Assembly (NCBI GenBank): GCA_023269545.1
Contig: JAHFTB010000008.1
Coordinates: 1-64,000 of the forward strand
From: Verrucomicrobiota bacterium
GTDB taxonomy: Bacteria > Verrucomicrobiota > Verrucomicrobiia > Chthoniobacterales > Xiphinematobacteraceae
Reading direction: 5' to 3'
DNA: 64,000 nucleotides
The notes under the pieces are model-generated. The model made no database searches. It was not told the origin of the DNA and saw only the letters and a list, made by a program, of their open reading frames with translations. The position numbers and the translations under genes are program-made. Positions 26,198 to 36,165 of this stretch are shown piece by piece (the first letter of the stretch is position 1; each line of letters begins with the position of its first letter).

Positions 26198-27103
26198 CTA
26201 TCCTACAAAAACCGCTGATTTTCCCTCATTATTTTTAATTGAAAGATCTGGGTGATAACGTTCCAAAACTTTCCAAACTTCCTCATTGCCTGTTTGTACA
26301 GCCAAATGTGCGGGAGTATTTCCATTATTGGATTTATAATTTAAAATAGACTCACGCTCCTGATTGCCATCCAGTATTTTTTCAATGACTTCTTTTACAT
26401 TTCTGAGCGGCCTCCCATCCGGCTGCCTTGCCGATAAAATAGAATGTAATACAGTAGTATTATTTTTTGTATTATTCCTATTAATTCCATTTTGTATTAA
26501 TAGATTTAATGTCTGATGAATAGGCGATAGGTAAAATACCGGGAACCTTATCCCAATCCTTCTATCCCCTGGAGGATATCCATATCCCCGCCACCTGTAT
26601 TTATCATGATGCCCCTTATAGGCAATCACCCATACATCCAATAAATTCCCTCCATCAGGACTCTGTATATCATTAATATTAATCCCTAAACTCATTAATT
26701 TATCAAGCCCCTCCATGAGTTTTTTGGCATTGGCGCGCCCTATTGCGATAACCACTTTTTTAACAGTCTCATTAACTTTATTTAACCGTGATTCCGGGAA
26801 ATTCTTTGGCGCCTTAAATCTGTATAATTTTTCTAACGGAAACGATGGTAAATACGTTGAGTTTGCATTTGCCAATGACGATAAACGCCTGGAGATTCCT
26901 CTTGTAAAAAATCTGAGTTTGTCATCCGGCTTCACTGAAGAAGCATCCGGTTTTTCAGGCGGTTTTTCTTCTGTTTGCACATTTTCATTTCCGGAAGCAG
27001 ATCGTCGCGGCGCGTATTGATTTGGCACAGGCAAACCCATAAGGAGGTGGGGAAATGATGGCAAATGTCTCTCTCGTATATTCATCCTGATATGATACCA
27101 CAA
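26198..27103 (-). CDS. Ankyrin-repeat protein, possible host-directed effector
   Basis: A 301-residue protein with a proline- and charge-rich N-terminal third, a middle region (about 110-230) with degenerate repeats, and a clear ankyrin repeat at the C-terminus: NNGNTPAHLAVQTGNEEVWK then YHPDLSIKNNEG. Base composition is AT-richer than neighbours and Asn/Lys rich, suggesting separate origin. Other ATG starts at 27085 and 27043 are possible. No signal peptide. It ends five bases after mscS on the opposite strand. Ankyrin proteins in intracellular bacteria are often secreted effectors; here that is inference. Confidence 0.75.
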   Translation of the reverse strand: MWYHIRMNIRERHLPSFPHLLMGLPVPNQYAPRRSASGNENVQTEEKPPEKPDASSVKPDDKLRFFTRGISRRLSSLANANSTYLPSFPLEKLYRFKAPKNFPESRLNKVNETVKKVVIAIGRANAKKLMEGLDKLMSLGININDIQSPDGGNLLDVWVIAYKGHHDKYRWRGYGYPPGDRRIGIRFPVFYLSPIHQTLNLLIQNGINRNNTKNNTTVLHSILSARQPDGRPLRNVKEVIEKILDGNQERESILNYKSNNGNTPAHLAVQTGNEEVWKVLERYHPDLSIKNNEGKSAVFVG

Positions 27104-27190
27104 ATTTGCATTTATAGTTAATAACAGAGGGTTAAAAAAATATAGTGAACAGTAATTGGGTAGGCGGGACTCATGCCCACTCGACTGACA

Positions 27191-27757
27191 TTAACCATCG
27201 AATAGTAAATTACGCTCATTGAGCGTTAATTTCCGCCATACTCCCGGCACAAGGTCCGGAGGGAGTGCAAGTCCCCCCATACGTACCCGCAGCAAGCGCA
27301 GGGTAGGATGCCCCACAGCAGCAGTCATTTTTCGTACCTGTCGATTGCGCCCCTCTTGTAGTTCCAATAGCAACCAAGAGGTAGGCACAGAAACACGAAT
27401 GCGGATGGGCGGCACACGATCGGGCACCGGAGGGGAAGCGATTTTTCTTATTCGAGCCGGACGAGTTTTGTGGCCTTGAATCAGGATCCCGCAGCGCAAC
27501 CGTTCCAGCGCCACTTCGCTTGGAGCTCCCTCTACCTGCACCTGGTAAGTACGCCAGTGCCCTGCTCGTGGATCCAGCAACCGCGAAGAAATCGATGGTT
27601 CATCACTCAAGAGCAACAGCCCCTCGGAATCGAGATCCAGTCGACCCATCGGATAGACTCGAGGAGGAAACCCAAATTCCGCGAGAGTGCGTTGTCCGGA
27701 CACTTCCGGAGTAAATTGAGAAATCACTCCATATGGTTTATAAAAAAGAAGAATCAT
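27191..27757 (-). CDS. 23S rRNA pseudouridine synthase, RluE-like
   Basis: A 188-residue single-domain member of the RsuA/RluB/RluE group without an S4 domain. Motifs: LLFYKPYGVISQFT, the catalytic aspartate in YPMGRLDLDSEGLLLLSDE, HWRTYQVQVEG, and ELQEGRNRQVRKMTAAVGHPTLRLLRV. The short form matches RluE, which modifies 23S rRNA. ATG 27757 gives the family start; the longer frame to 27811 has no similarity. Substrate position is inferred from the family. Confidence 0.88.
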   Translation of the reverse strand: MILLFYKPYGVISQFTPEVSGQRTLAEFGFPPRVYPMGRLDLDSEGLLLLSDEPSISSRLLDPRAGHWRTYQVQVEGAPSEVALERLRCGILIQGHKTRPARIRKIASPPVPDRVPPIRIRVSVPTSWLLLELQEGRNRQVRKMTAAVGHPTLRLLRVRMGGLALPPDLVPGVWRKLTLNERNLLFDG

Positions 27758-27870
27758 GGGACATCCTCCACCTATATATTCTAAAAATTGCGATTGGTAG
27801 CAACGTTGCATGATTGTCGCTTGATTCGAGGTGGACGTGCAGGATCCTCCTGGTATAACCTGATCTTTTT

Positions 27871-28476
27871 ATGGCTTATACCACCCCTTCACTCGATTAT
27901 CCCTTTGCAGCTTTGGAACCTCACATCGATGCCAAAACCATGGAAATCCACCATGACAAGCATCATGTCGCTTATGTCACCAATCTCAATAAAGCTTTGG
28001 AAAGCGCTCCCCATCTCGCTGAACAGCCCATAGAGAAACTCGTTGCAGACCTTTCGGCAGTCCCGGATTCCATCCGAACGACTGTACGCAATAATGCCGG
28101 AGGCCATATCAATCATACTTTCTTTTGGAAGCTCATCGGTCCTGGAAAAGGCGGAGAGCCCAAAGGGAAATTAGCGGACGCCATCAAAGCTAAATTCGGG
28201 TCTTTCGAGGACTTCAAAGCAAAATTTGAAGCCGCGGGCGCAGCTCGTTTTGGCAGTGGCTGGGTCTGGCTCGTCATCAACAAAAAGGGTGAACTTGAAA
28301 TTCTCTCCACACCCAATCAAGACAATCCTCTTATGGACGGCTTACGTCCCATTATTGGAGTTGATGTCTGGGAACACTCCTATTATTTGAAATACCAAAA
28401 CCGGCGTCCCGAATATCTAAAAGCCGTTTGGAATGTCATCGATTGGGACTCTGCGGAAAAAAATTATCAATCCTAA
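27871..28476 (+). CDS. sodA: Superoxide dismutase, Mn/Fe type
   Basis: A 201-residue cytosolic enzyme converting superoxide to peroxide and oxygen. Metal ligands are the first His in [13 protein letters not shown], His in [10 protein letters not shown], Asp and His in [22 protein letters not shown]. The GGHINH stretch (glycine before the second-sphere site) and the absence of an early Gln suggest manganese, but metal choice is not certain. TAA stop forms the first triplet of a family 1 repeat in the reverse orientation. Confidence 0.95.
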   Translation: MAYTTPSLDYPFAALEPHIDAKTMEIHHDKHHVAYVTNLNKALESAPHLAEQPIEKLVADLSAVPDSIRTTVRNNAGGHINHTFFWKLIGPGKGGEPKGKLADAIKAKFGSFEDFKAKFEAAGAARFGSGWVWLVINKKGELEILSTPNQDNPLMDGLRPIIGVDVWEHSYYLKYQNRRPEYLKAVWNVIDWDSAEKNYQS

Positions 28477-28559
28477 CTGACGTGACGCACTTTGAGGAGC
28501 TCAGGAAGCAAAAAAACCATTTTAGCCTACAAGGTTTCCCTTTTTTGCGTCACATCACA
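28474..28559 (-). repeat. MITE-like repeat family 1, copy F (reverse orientation)
   Basis: Left end TAACTGACGTGACGCAC starts on the sodA stop codon; right end is TGCGTCACATCACATCC. Interior words are the reverse complements of the forward copies (GGAGCTC, AACCATTTTAGCCTAC, TTTCCCTTTTTTGCG). Confidence 0.92.
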
Positions 28560-28621
28560 TCCTAATATTAGTGGGGTATTCGGAGAGTGAGCTCAGAGAC
28601 ACCATCGCTTAAAATGGCCTG

Positions 28622-28680
28622 CGACGAACCATCCATTGCCGCGAACTAAGAACTTCCAACTTCTACCCACTACGCACTCA
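28622..28680. repeat. Weak family 3-like sequence before dapL
   Basis: CGACGAACC, GCGAACTAAGAACTTCC and AACTTCTACCCACTACGC, the same word set as the family 3 elements, run up to the dapL ATG. Degraded copy; if dapL is translated from here its ribosome-binding site is not obvious. Confidence 0.5.
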
Positions 28681-28681
28681 C

Positions 28682-29920
28682 ATGGCTTTTCTTAATGCCC
28701 ATTATCTGAAACTAAAAGCAGGCTACCTCTTTCCCGAAATTAACCGACGAGTCAAAGCATTTTGCGATGCACACCCCGGTGCTCTCCCACACTTGATTCG
28801 CTGCGGAATCGGTGATGTGACGGAACCGCTTCCCCTCGCTGCACGCGAAGCATTACACAAAGCAGTAGATGAGTTGGGCCATCGCGACACTTTTCACGGT
28901 TATGGACCGGAGCAAGGCTATCCATTTCTACGCCATACCATTGCCGAAAACGACTACCGTAACCGCGGAATTTCGGTGGAAGATGATGAAATTTTTGTTT
29001 CTGACGGATCCAAATGCGACTGCGGAAATATTCTGGATATTTTCGGACATCAAAATCGCATCGCCGTGATGGATCCCGTTTATCCTGTGTATGTGGATAC
29101 CAATGTCATGGCGGGCCATACCGGAGACCTCAAGGGAACAGCAGAATATAGCGGTTTGTTTTATCTCGCTTGCACTTCCGAAAATGGCTTTGTACCGGAA
29201 ATCCCAAAGCAACCCGTTGATATTATTTATCTCTGCTACCCAAACAATCCTACGGGCACGGTGGCTACGCGAGAGCAGCTGACTACCTGGGTGGAATATG
29301 CCTTAGCCCACAGAGCCATCATTCTTTTTGACGCAGCCTATGAGGCATACATCACGGACCCCGCTATTCCTCATTCCATTTACGAAATTCCTGGTGCTAG
29401 AAAATGCGCCATAGAATTTCGCAGTTTTTCCAAAAATGGCGGATTTACTGGCGTTCGGTGTGCCTTCACCATACTGCCCAAGGAATTGGAGGCAGACACA
29501 GGTACGGGCGAGTTCAGACCTCTTCATCCCCTATGGAATCGACGTTTTAGCACAAAGTTTAATGGCGTGGGATATCCTGTGCAGCGTGCCGCTGAAGCCT
29601 TATATTCCCCCGAGGGCAAAACTCAAGTAGCCGACCTCATTCAACACTACATGGGCAATGCCCACATTCTGCGGGAAGCTGTCGCCGCTTGCGGTCTCCC
29701 TGTTTTTGGAGGCATCAATGCCCCCTACCTTTGGGTGCGCGGTCCGAAAGGAGGCTCCTCGTGGGAATTGTTCGATCGCATCCTCGAAGAAGCAAATGTC
29801 GTCATCACACCCGGAAGCGGCTTTGGCGAAGCCGGTGAAGGCTATTTCCGAATCTCAGCCTTTAACAGCCGCTCCAATGCCAAAGAAGTGGCAAAACGAT
29901 TACAGCGGATCAGTTGGTAG
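28682..29920 (+). CDS. dapL: LL-diaminopimelate aminotransferase
   Basis: A 412-residue class I/II aminotransferase that converts tetrahydrodipicolinate directly to LL-diaminopimelate, skipping the succinylase and acetylase steps for lysine and peptidoglycan. Typical features: [56 protein letters not shown], and the PLP lysine in [20 protein letters not shown]. This pathway occurs in plants, Chlamydiae, Verrucomicrobia and others. No other dap gene is adjacent. Confidence 0.96.
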   Translation: MAFLNAHYLKLKAGYLFPEINRRVKAFCDAHPGALPHLIRCGIGDVTEPLPLAAREALHKAVDELGHRDTFHGYGPEQGYPFLRHTIAENDYRNRGISVEDDEIFVSDGSKCDCGNILDIFGHQNRIAVMDPVYPVYVDTNVMAGHTGDLKGTAEYSGLFYLACTSENGFVPEIPKQPVDIIYLCYPNNPTGTVATREQLTTWVEYALAHRAIILFDAAYEAYITDPAIPHSIYEIPGARKCAIEFRSFSKNGGFTGVRCAFTILPKELEADTGTGEFRPLHPLWNRRFSTKFNGVGYPVQRAAEALYSPEGKTQVADLIQHYMGNAHILREAVAACGLPVFGGINAPYLWVRGPKGGSSWELFDRILEEANVVITPGSGFGEAGEGYFRISAFNSRSNAKEVAKRLQRISW

Positions 29921-29962
29921 CATTTTATAGCAGAAAAGAAAGGAATTCCGCTATAACTCCCA

Positions 29963-30694
29963 CTATTTTGCTGCAGCCCAAATTCTATGGACATCCTCAT
30001 GTTCATCGAGAGCGTGAAGGAATTCACCAACAGCTTGTTTTTCGTCTTCACTCAATTCCGGATAATTTTTTGCAATATAGCCCAGCTCGCTGGTGATGAC
30101 TTTCCAACCATTCTGCCGCAGCCATTGGGACACGGAATGCACGGCGGTACGATCTGTGATAAACCGGCCGCCCATTCCTTCTGGTGGAATGTCATCATTT
30201 TGTGCATGGGACAGGCCTTCCACATCATTCGCTCCCGCCTCAATGGCAGCAGTTTCAAGATCCACCGCGGCGCTCAGGGAATATGCCTCTACCAATCCCA
30301 CATGATCAAAAAGAAACTTATTGCTGCCCGGCGTTCCGAGTTGTCCCTTTTTAAACAGAACTCGAATTTCCGGAGCAGTGCGATTGTTGTTATCAGTGAC
30401 CACCTCGACGATTACAGGTACTTTATGCGGGGCATAACCTTCAAAAGCAATATGCTCAAGAGTGGACTTTCCCCCCTCTGAGCCGGCTCCCTTCTGAATG
30501 GCGCGTTCGATCACATCGCGAGAGACACTTTCCTTGCGCGCCTTTTCAACGGCTGCAAAAAGGCGCGCATTCGTATCCGGATCCGCACCTCCCTGCTTGG
30601 CCGCAAGGGTAATTTCACGAACTAATTTGCCGGTTGCTTGTGAGCGCCTCAGCGAGGCGACTTCTCTTTTGGCTAAAAGCCACTGACGTCCCAT
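29963..30694 (-). CDS. YebC/PmpR family protein
   Basis: A 243-residue protein of the YebC/PmpR/TACO1 family: ATGKLVREITLAAKQGGADP, NARLFAAVEKARKESVSRDV, YAPHKVPVIVEVVTDNNNRT, and FLFDHVGLVEAYSL. Members act as transcription regulators or, as shown for YebC, help ribosomes through polyproline stretches. The canonical start MAGHSKW is replaced by MGRQWLLAKREVASLR, so the N-terminus is unusual. Convergent with dapL. Confidence 0.9.
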   Translation of the reverse strand: MGRQWLLAKREVASLRRSQATGKLVREITLAAKQGGADPDTNARLFAAVEKARKESVSRDVIERAIQKGAGSEGGKSTLEHIAFEGYAPHKVPVIVEVVTDNNNRTAPEIRVLFKKGQLGTPGSNKFLFDHVGLVEAYSLSAAVDLETAAIEAGANDVEGLSHAQNDDIPPEGMGGRFITDRTAVHSVSQWLRQNGWKVITSELGYIAKNYPELSEDEKQAVGEFLHALDEHEDVHRIWAAAK

Positions 30695-30751
30695 GCCTCC
30701 GTAGACTGCCTGAAATGCAAAGAGGAGTCACGAAATTTTACATTGAAGAGC

Positions 30752-31600
30752 CTATTTTGTAACTTGGATAAGCTCGTTTTTAATACAGCCGTTTCGGGTA
30801 TTTATCTCGTCCATGGTTGGCTTCATTTCCCCTGTAGCCGGGTTTTGAAAAATCAATCCTTCATAGGAAGGAGGCAGATCCTCATGGGGCGGTTCCTTTT
30901 TTTCTTCTGTATTCTTCTCTAAATCTTTGTCTTTTATTTGATTATTTTCAGATTCAGAATTTTTGGGTGCCTTAGCCTTCTCCTCATCGGATATCAGATC
31001 AACACCTATCAGAACAACCATCAAGCCTACCGCCCCCACACAATATCCCCCCAATGCGAGTCCCAGAATCAGTCCCACCCCCGCCACCGCCCACACAGGA
31101 GGAAAAGCAAAACCAAGTATCAGGCCACTCGCAAATATCCCCACTCCTATGACTCCTATTGCTAGCCCAATACCGGATATTATATATGCAGATTTTGTCC
31201 GTTTCCACCATTTTTCGTTCGTTTTTGGTTTCTGAATATTTGATACTTTTTCCTTATCTGAGAGGGTCGAATTTTGTTTTAAAAGAGGCGTTTTCTCACC
31301 GCATTTATCCTTAGCGAGTAAGGAAGATTTGTTTTTTACTTCATATCGAATATTAGTATTTATATGTTGCTGCTGTTCTTTTTCAACAAGATCATTAATA
31401 GAATTTCGTTTTTGTATATTTAGTTTTATAGAATGAAAATCGCTGTTTGAGGTTTTTTCATCGTTCTTATGTGAGAAGATTTTCCTCGGACTTCCACCTG
31501 ATGAAATATGTGATATTTTTTTTATATCATCTTTATTTTCCAATGGCCCATACTTCACTAAAATAGGAAACAATTTTTTAAAATATTCTAATCTTCCCAT
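30752..31600 (-). CDS. Inc-like membrane protein with PPxY motif
   Basis: A 282-residue protein with no family I can name. Residues 1-135 are hydrophilic, Ser/Asn/Lys rich. Residues about 138-203 are one long hydrophobic bilobe (two helices, Gly/Ala/Val/Ile rich with a short FPPVWA turn). A charged tail follows, with DLPPSYEG at about 241-248, a PPxY motif of the kind bound by eukaryotic WW domains. The layout of a paired hydrophobic loop in an otherwise cytosol-exposed protein is that of chlamydial inclusion membrane proteins. Base composition is AT-rich compared with neighbours. No signal peptide. Function unproven. Confidence 0.6.
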   Translation of the reverse strand: MGRLEYFKKLFPILVKYGPLENKDDIKKISHISSGGSPRKIFSHKNDEKTSNSDFHSIKLNIQKRNSINDLVEKEQQQHINTNIRYEVKNKSSLLAKDKCGEKTPLLKQNSTLSDKEKVSNIQKPKTNEKWWKRTKSAYIISGIGLAIGVIGVGIFASGLILGFAFPPVWAVAGVGLILGLALGGYCVGAVGLMVVLIGVDLISDEEKAKAPKNSESENNQIKDKDLEKNTEEKKEPPHEDLPPSYEGLIFQNPATGEMKPTMDEINTRNGCIKNELIQVTK

Positions 31601-31775
31601 AATAATCTTCCCATTACTAATTTAATTCCCCAAGGAATGTTTTCAAAATATAAATCATCCAAAATTTAAGTAAAAAATACTATCAGACTTTACGTAGATT
31701 CACGCAGATTTGTCAGTCCCCACTACTCTCTGCTCACAAATAAATAGGATAAACTGCCCTAAAAACGGCTACTGT

Positions 31776-33248
31776 CTAGTAAAGTGCTCTGCGCAGATCT
31801 TTGAAGGCCTGCCCGAGAAATTGAGCGACGTCACCCGCTAATAGGGATTCAGGCGATTGCTGATCCGAAAAAATAGCGATTTCAGCGGCGCGACCGCATA
31901 ACCATGCGCCGGCGCTAGCAGCTTGGCGAGGGGGTAAACCTTGGCCGAGGAGAGCTCCGCACACTCCTGTAAGGGTGTCCCCCATGCCTCCGGAGCCCAT
32001 ACCCGGATTCCCCGTGCTGTTAAAAAGGGAAGGGGATCCCTTTTCCGCGATCAGCGTACGGGCGCCCTTAAGAAGAAGCGTCACATTGGGATAAGCCGCG
32101 AATGTTTCCGCGGCCGCGCGACGAGAAAGATTTTTCAATGAAGGTGCTAAGCGTGCGAATTCCCCAGGATGAGGAGTCAGCAAACGAGGACCTCGGCATT
32201 CCTGCAGCATATCCGGTCGGGTCGCAAGGGCGTTCAGTGCATCGGCATCTATGACACTAGGCATTGGCGCTTCACGCACTATTTCTAAAATTTCATCTCT
32301 TCTTTCCCCTCCCAACCCCGGTCCGATGCAAAGGGCATCCAAAGGCTGTTGGAGAATTTCGCGGAAGGAGCGAATGGGATGGATGATCGCCTCTGCGGGA
32401 AGGCAAGTAGCTATGAGGGAATGTAATTCTTCCGTGGCAAAGAGGGTCACATAGCCAGCGCCCGCACGTAGCGCAGCATGAGTACAGAGTCGCGCAGCGC
32501 CAGGAAATTTGCGAGAACCCGCTAGAATTCCCACTCGTCCATACATGCCTTTGTGAGAATCGAAGTGGCGGGGCAGCAACCAAGGCCGAAGAAGAAGCGG
32601 CGTAATCAGCTCTGCCGGATCTCCTGTGTTGGCAACTAATTCAGGGAGCGGAACCCATGCTAATCGCCCCACATATTGAGTAGCCGAGTCCGCTAAAAGT
32701 CCTTCTTTTACAAATCCTATAGTGGCAGTAAGATCCGCTTGTACGCAGAGAGAAGCGGGTTGACCACTCTCAACATCCAGACCCGTAGGAATATCTGCGG
32801 ACAAAACCCAAGCGCCTTCTTCTCTCCGCAGTCGGCAAATCTCTTCAATTGCACTACAAATTTCCGTATGGAGAGGACCGCGCGCACCGATACCCAGAAG
32901 ACCGTCCAATACCACCAGGCAAGAAGCTGAAGGCGCTCGTATCAGCCGGCATACCTGACGAAATTCCGCTAATTTTTTGGCAGGAAGCTTGCCGAGTGTT
33001 GTCTCCGGAAAAGCTCCGAAAAACTCCGCTGTCCATCCCCATTCCACCAGAATGCGAGCAGCCACTAACACATCCCCCGCATTATTTCCTTTACCCCCCC
33101 ATACCACCAATCTTCCGGGACGCGGATGAAACTGAGAGACGATGCGGGCAATCGCTTCGCCAGCAACCTCCATGAGAGCTTCCGGCTGTACACCTCGAGC
33201 GAATGCGAAAGTCTCTACCGCTTTCATTTGTGAAGGGGAAAGTAACAT
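31776..33248 (-). CDS. nnr: Bifunctional NAD(P)HX epimerase/dehydratase
   Basis: A 490-residue fusion for repair of hydrated NAD(P)H. The N-terminal YjeF epimerase domain has the motif VVWGGKGNNAGDVLVAARIL and VVLDGLLGIGARGPL; the C-terminal ADP-dependent dehydratase (CARKD) has SHKGMYGRVGILAGSRKFPG, LCIGPGLGG, LLTPHPGEFARL, and NPGMGSGGMGDTLTGVCGAL. Both halves look intact. Divergent from the following ankyrin gene across a family 1 repeat. Confidence 0.94.
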   Translation of the reverse strand: MLLSPSQMKAVETFAFARGVQPEALMEVAGEAIARIVSQFHPRPGRLVVWGGKGNNAGDVLVAARILVEWGWTAEFFGAFPETTLGKLPAKKLAEFRQVCRLIRAPSASCLVVLDGLLGIGARGPLHTEICSAIEEICRLRREEGAWVLSADIPTGLDVESGQPASLCVQADLTATIGFVKEGLLADSATQYVGRLAWVPLPELVANTGDPAELITPLLLRPWLLPRHFDSHKGMYGRVGILAGSRKFPGAARLCTHAALRAGAGYVTLFATEELHSLIATCLPAEAIIHPIRSFREILQQPLDALCIGPGLGGERRDEILEIVREAPMPSVIDADALNALATRPDMLQECRGPRLLTPHPGEFARLAPSLKNLSRRAAAETFAAYPNVTLLLKGARTLIAEKGSPSLFNSTGNPGMGSGGMGDTLTGVCGALLGQGLPPRQAASAGAWLCGRAAEIAIFSDQQSPESLLAGDVAQFLGQAFKDLRRALY

Positions 33249-33290
33249 ATCAAGGAGATGAATTGAAGCGCCTTTTAAAGCACTTTATCT

Positions 33291-33385
33291 TTAATCACTG
33301 ATGTTACGCAAAAAAGGGAAACCTTGCAGGCTAAAATGTCTTTTTTCTCCCAGAGCTCCTCGAAGTGCGTAACATCAGTGATTAA
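33291..33385 (+). repeat. MITE-like repeat family 1, copy G, perfect 20-bp inverted ends
   Basis: The left arm TTAATCACTGATGTTACGCA (33291-33310) is exactly complementary to the right arm at 33366-33385. The outermost TTAA on both sides could be a target duplication. The interior is the usual family sequence with GCAGGCTAAAATGTC. This is the best preserved copy. Confidence 0.95.
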
Positions 33386-33456
33386 TTCAATCGGAGGGTA
33401 TAAAAAACCCATAAGGTTTTCTATTTAAATACCACATCCCAGTATATCTTTATAGG

Positions 33457-34470
33457 ATGAGTAAGATACAACCCCCTTCCACTGACTGCTCTTTTCTACG
33501 GAAATTGCCTTTTCTACGGGAAAAAAATGCTGAATCCACGCCTTCTTCTTTTACTTATTCCCAGTTCATACAAGGGGAAAGGTGTAGAAAAACGATTTTC
33601 CTAAAGCGCCAATCCGCCAATCAATCAGAGCCAATTATAAGTTGGAATCTTCAAAGCCACAAAAATTATAAAAGCGAAAATATATTAGCCATTGTTTCAG
33701 CTAATAGCGATTCCCATATTAGTTATCCGATCCTTACTTACACTGGAAACATTAATTGTATTTCCAGCTGTGGCGAGACTCCACTATTTTGTGCTGTAAG
33801 ATCAAACAAATTCAAATTTTGTGAGGCACTGCTCCAGCATGGAGCTAAAATTAATGTTTCTAATTATGCAAACGAAAGTATATTACATGTGGCTTTAAAA
33901 AATGGCTTTATTGATATAGCAAAGCTTTTAACCAAAAAAGGAGCCAGCGTGAATTCAAAAGATAACCTTGAGCAGACACCACTGTTTTTAGCCGTAAAAT
34001 TGGAGAATTATGAACTTTGTCATATGCTGCTTCAACATGGAGCTCATGTGAACTGCAAAGATACCAAAGGTTGCACCCCATTACACCTGGCTGCACAAAA
34101 ATCCCGCATCGATATAGCAGATCTCCTCATTACTTATGGAGCTGATATGAAAGCTAAAAACAAAAATAATAAGACTCCATATGATTTAACAAAAATGATT
34201 TTAACACAAAAGAATGGGATAGAAACCCTTGAAAAACCTGATGCTTTTTATACAGATGATATTAATATCTTTAAACAAGATGGAACAAACAAAAATTCGC
34301 TTATAATGACGAAAAAAATAGAAAGAATTCTTGAAAAATTGGATCCTGCTAAGTTGCAGGAAACACCTCCCCCTTCCTTAAGGAGTCGTATCAGTACGCT
34401 ATTTGACCGTATCAGGAAGCGCTTGGGATTTCAACACAAACAAGCAGATACCATTTCTGAGCATTTTTAA
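33457..34470 (+). CDS. Ankyrin-repeat protein
   Basis: A 337-residue protein. Residues 1-95 have no recognised domain. About residues 103-245 hold four to five ankyrin repeats, for example GETPLFCAVRSNKFKFCEAL, LQHGAKINVSNYANESILHV, TPLFLAVKLENYELCHMLLQ, HGAHVNCKDTKGCTPLHLAA. The C-terminal 90 residues are basic and Lys-rich. Base composition is AT-richer than neighbouring housekeeping genes. No secretion signal; host-directed role inferred from the fold and lifestyle. Confidence 0.85.
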   Translation: MSKIQPPSTDCSFLRKLPFLREKNAESTPSSFTYSQFIQGERCRKTIFLKRQSANQSEPIISWNLQSHKNYKSENILAIVSANSDSHISYPILTYTGNINCISSCGETPLFCAVRSNKFKFCEALLQHGAKINVSNYANESILHVALKNGFIDIAKLLTKKGASVNSKDNLEQTPLFLAVKLENYELCHMLLQHGAHVNCKDTKGCTPLHLAAQKSRIDIADLLITYGADMKAKNKNNKTPYDLTKMILTQKNGIETLEKPDAFYTDDINIFKQDGTNKNSLIMTKKIERILEKLDPAKLQETPPPSLRSRISTLFDRIRKRLGFQHKQADTISEHF

Positions 34471-34486
34471 AATGCCATCTCATTGA

Positions 34487-35620
34487 CTAAGGAGTAAACA
34501 AATCCTTCAATTTTTCATAGAAAGAGCGATGGATGGGGGTATTATGATCCCCGCAAAGCTCGGCAAATTCTTCCAACTTCTTACGTTGTTCGTTATTCAA
34601 ATTTGTCGGAACTTCCACTTGGATTTTCACGTGTAAATCGCCGCGGCCAGAATTGTGCAACGTAGGCATTCCATGATTTCGAACACGAAAGATCGTTCCG
34701 TTCTGGGTGCCAGCTGGGATTTTTAGAGACACCGTATTTTTGAGAGTGGGGACCTGGATCTCGCCACCCAACACGGCCATGGTAAATGTAAGAGGAACTT
34801 CGCAATAAAGGTCTGCGCCCTCTCGTTGAAACATACGATGTTCCCGAATGTGAATCACCACATAGAGATCGCCCGCATAGCCGCTTCGAATACCCGCTTC
34901 ACCTCCTCCCGACGAGCGCAGACGAGAGCCATCTTCAATACCAGCGGGGATTTTTAATTTAATGCGTGAAGTTTTCTCTACGCGGCCTTCGCCACCGCAG
35001 GATCGACAAGGTTTTTCGATGACATGTCCAGTTCCTTGACACGTGGGACATGTCTGAGCCACTTGAAAAAATCCTCGGGCGGCCACAACCTGTCCGCGGC
35101 CATGGCACATGGGGCAGACAATTGCTTTGGATCCGGATTGAGCGCCTGTTCCTTCACAGCAATCGCAAGCGTCCAATTTTCGAATCTCAATTTCCTTTTC
35201 GCATCCCAGAGCCGCCTCTTCGAGGGCAATTTGCATGTCGTAGCGGAGATCCGCTCCTCGCTGACGTCCATTGCCATCGCCTCGGCCTCCGCCGAAGAAT
35301 TGCTCAAAAATTCCCCCGCCTCCTTCGGTACCAAAAACTTCTCGGAAAATATCGAATGGATCGTGCCCTCCTCGCGGGGCTCCTCCTCCTTGTTGAAAGG
35401 CGGCGTGGCCATAGCGATCGTATGCGGCTCGTTTGTCCGCATCCATGAGCACATCGTACGCTTCCCCGAGCTCTTTGAAGCACTCCTCCGCTTCGTTATC
35501 TCCCGGATTTTTGTCCGGATGAAATTTTACCGCGAGTTTCCGATAGGAACGCTTAATTTCATCGGCAGTCGCACTTTTTGAAATGCCGAGAACCTCATAG
35601 TAATCCCTTTTATCCCTCAT
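34487..35620 (-). CDS. dnaJ: Chaperone DnaJ
   Basis: A 377-residue class A J protein that stimulates DnaK. Residues 1-70 are the J domain ([28 protein letters not shown]). A Gly/Phe region follows ([11 protein letters not shown]), then the zinc-binding region with four CxxCxGxG motifs ([32 protein letters not shown]), and a C-terminal substrate domain. It is the last gene of the rsbU-grpE-dnaJ operon, overlapping grpE by four bases (ATGA). dnaK is not in the window. Confidence 0.97.
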   Translation of the reverse strand: MRDKRDYYEVLGISKSATADEIKRSYRKLAVKFHPDKNPGDNEAEECFKELGEAYDVLMDADKRAAYDRYGHAAFQQGGGAPRGGHDPFDIFREVFGTEGGGGIFEQFFGGGRGDGNGRQRGADLRYDMQIALEEAALGCEKEIEIRKLDACDCCEGTGAQSGSKAIVCPMCHGRGQVVAARGFFQVAQTCPTCQGTGHVIEKPCRSCGGEGRVEKTSRIKLKIPAGIEDGSRLRSSGGGEAGIRSGYAGDLYVVIHIREHRMFQREGADLYCEVPLTFTMAVLGGEIQVPTLKNTVSLKIPAGTQNGTIFRVRNHGMPTLHNSGRGDLHVKIQVEVPTNLNNEQRKKLEEFAELCGDHNTPIHRSFYEKLKDLFTP

Positions 35621-36165
35621 GAATTTGCGGTACCTTTGGATACCACTACGATAGAGGGGCGTAGAAGCCGATCCCGCAGCTTATAGCCATTTCTCAGTTG
35701 GCGAATGATATTCCCTTCTTGCACCTCATCGCTATGTTCTTGGCTCACCGCTTCATGGAAATTGGGATCAAAAGGGAGACCGACTGTTTCGATGATCTGA
35801 ACGCCGCTATCTCTGAGAAAGTCGAGGAGTTGTTTTTGTACCATGGTCATACCGACTAGGATACTACCACTTGAAGAGTCGGTGCCTTTGGCGGCCTCCA
35901 GGCCTAGTTCAAAGCTGTCCACTATGGGCAGGAGGCGTTCCAGTAAGGCCGCATTGGCATATCGAATGGCATCTTCTTTTTCACGAACGATGCGCTTACG
36001 ATAATTATCCAGTTCAGCTTGGCTCCGCAGGGCTAAATCTTTGTATTTTTCCGCTTCGATTTTAAGAGCTTCTGACTCGGACAAAATGGAAGCCTGGTCA
36101 GCTTCCGGTACGGCGGAGGAGGAGGGCGCTTGCGTATTATTTTCCGCTGGTTCGGGTGTATTCAT
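35617..36165 (-). CDS. grpE: Nucleotide exchange factor GrpE
   Basis: A 182-residue DnaK exchange factor. After an acidic N-terminal region, a coiled coil with [20 protein letters not shown] leads to the GrpE domain with [17 protein letters not shown] and [20 protein letters not shown], ending in [11 protein letters not shown]. Overlaps both neighbours by four bases (ATGA), so rsbU, grpE and dnaJ are translationally coupled. Confidence 0.95.
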   Translation of the reverse strand: MNTPEPAENNTQAPSSSAVPEADQASILSESEALKIEAEKYKDLALRSQAELDNYRKRIVREKEDAIRYANAALLERLLPIVDSFELGLEAAKGTDSSSGSILVGMTMVQKQLLDFLRDSGVQIIETVGLPFDPNFHEAVSQEHSDEVQEGNIIRQLRNGYKLRDRLLRPSIVVVSKGTANS

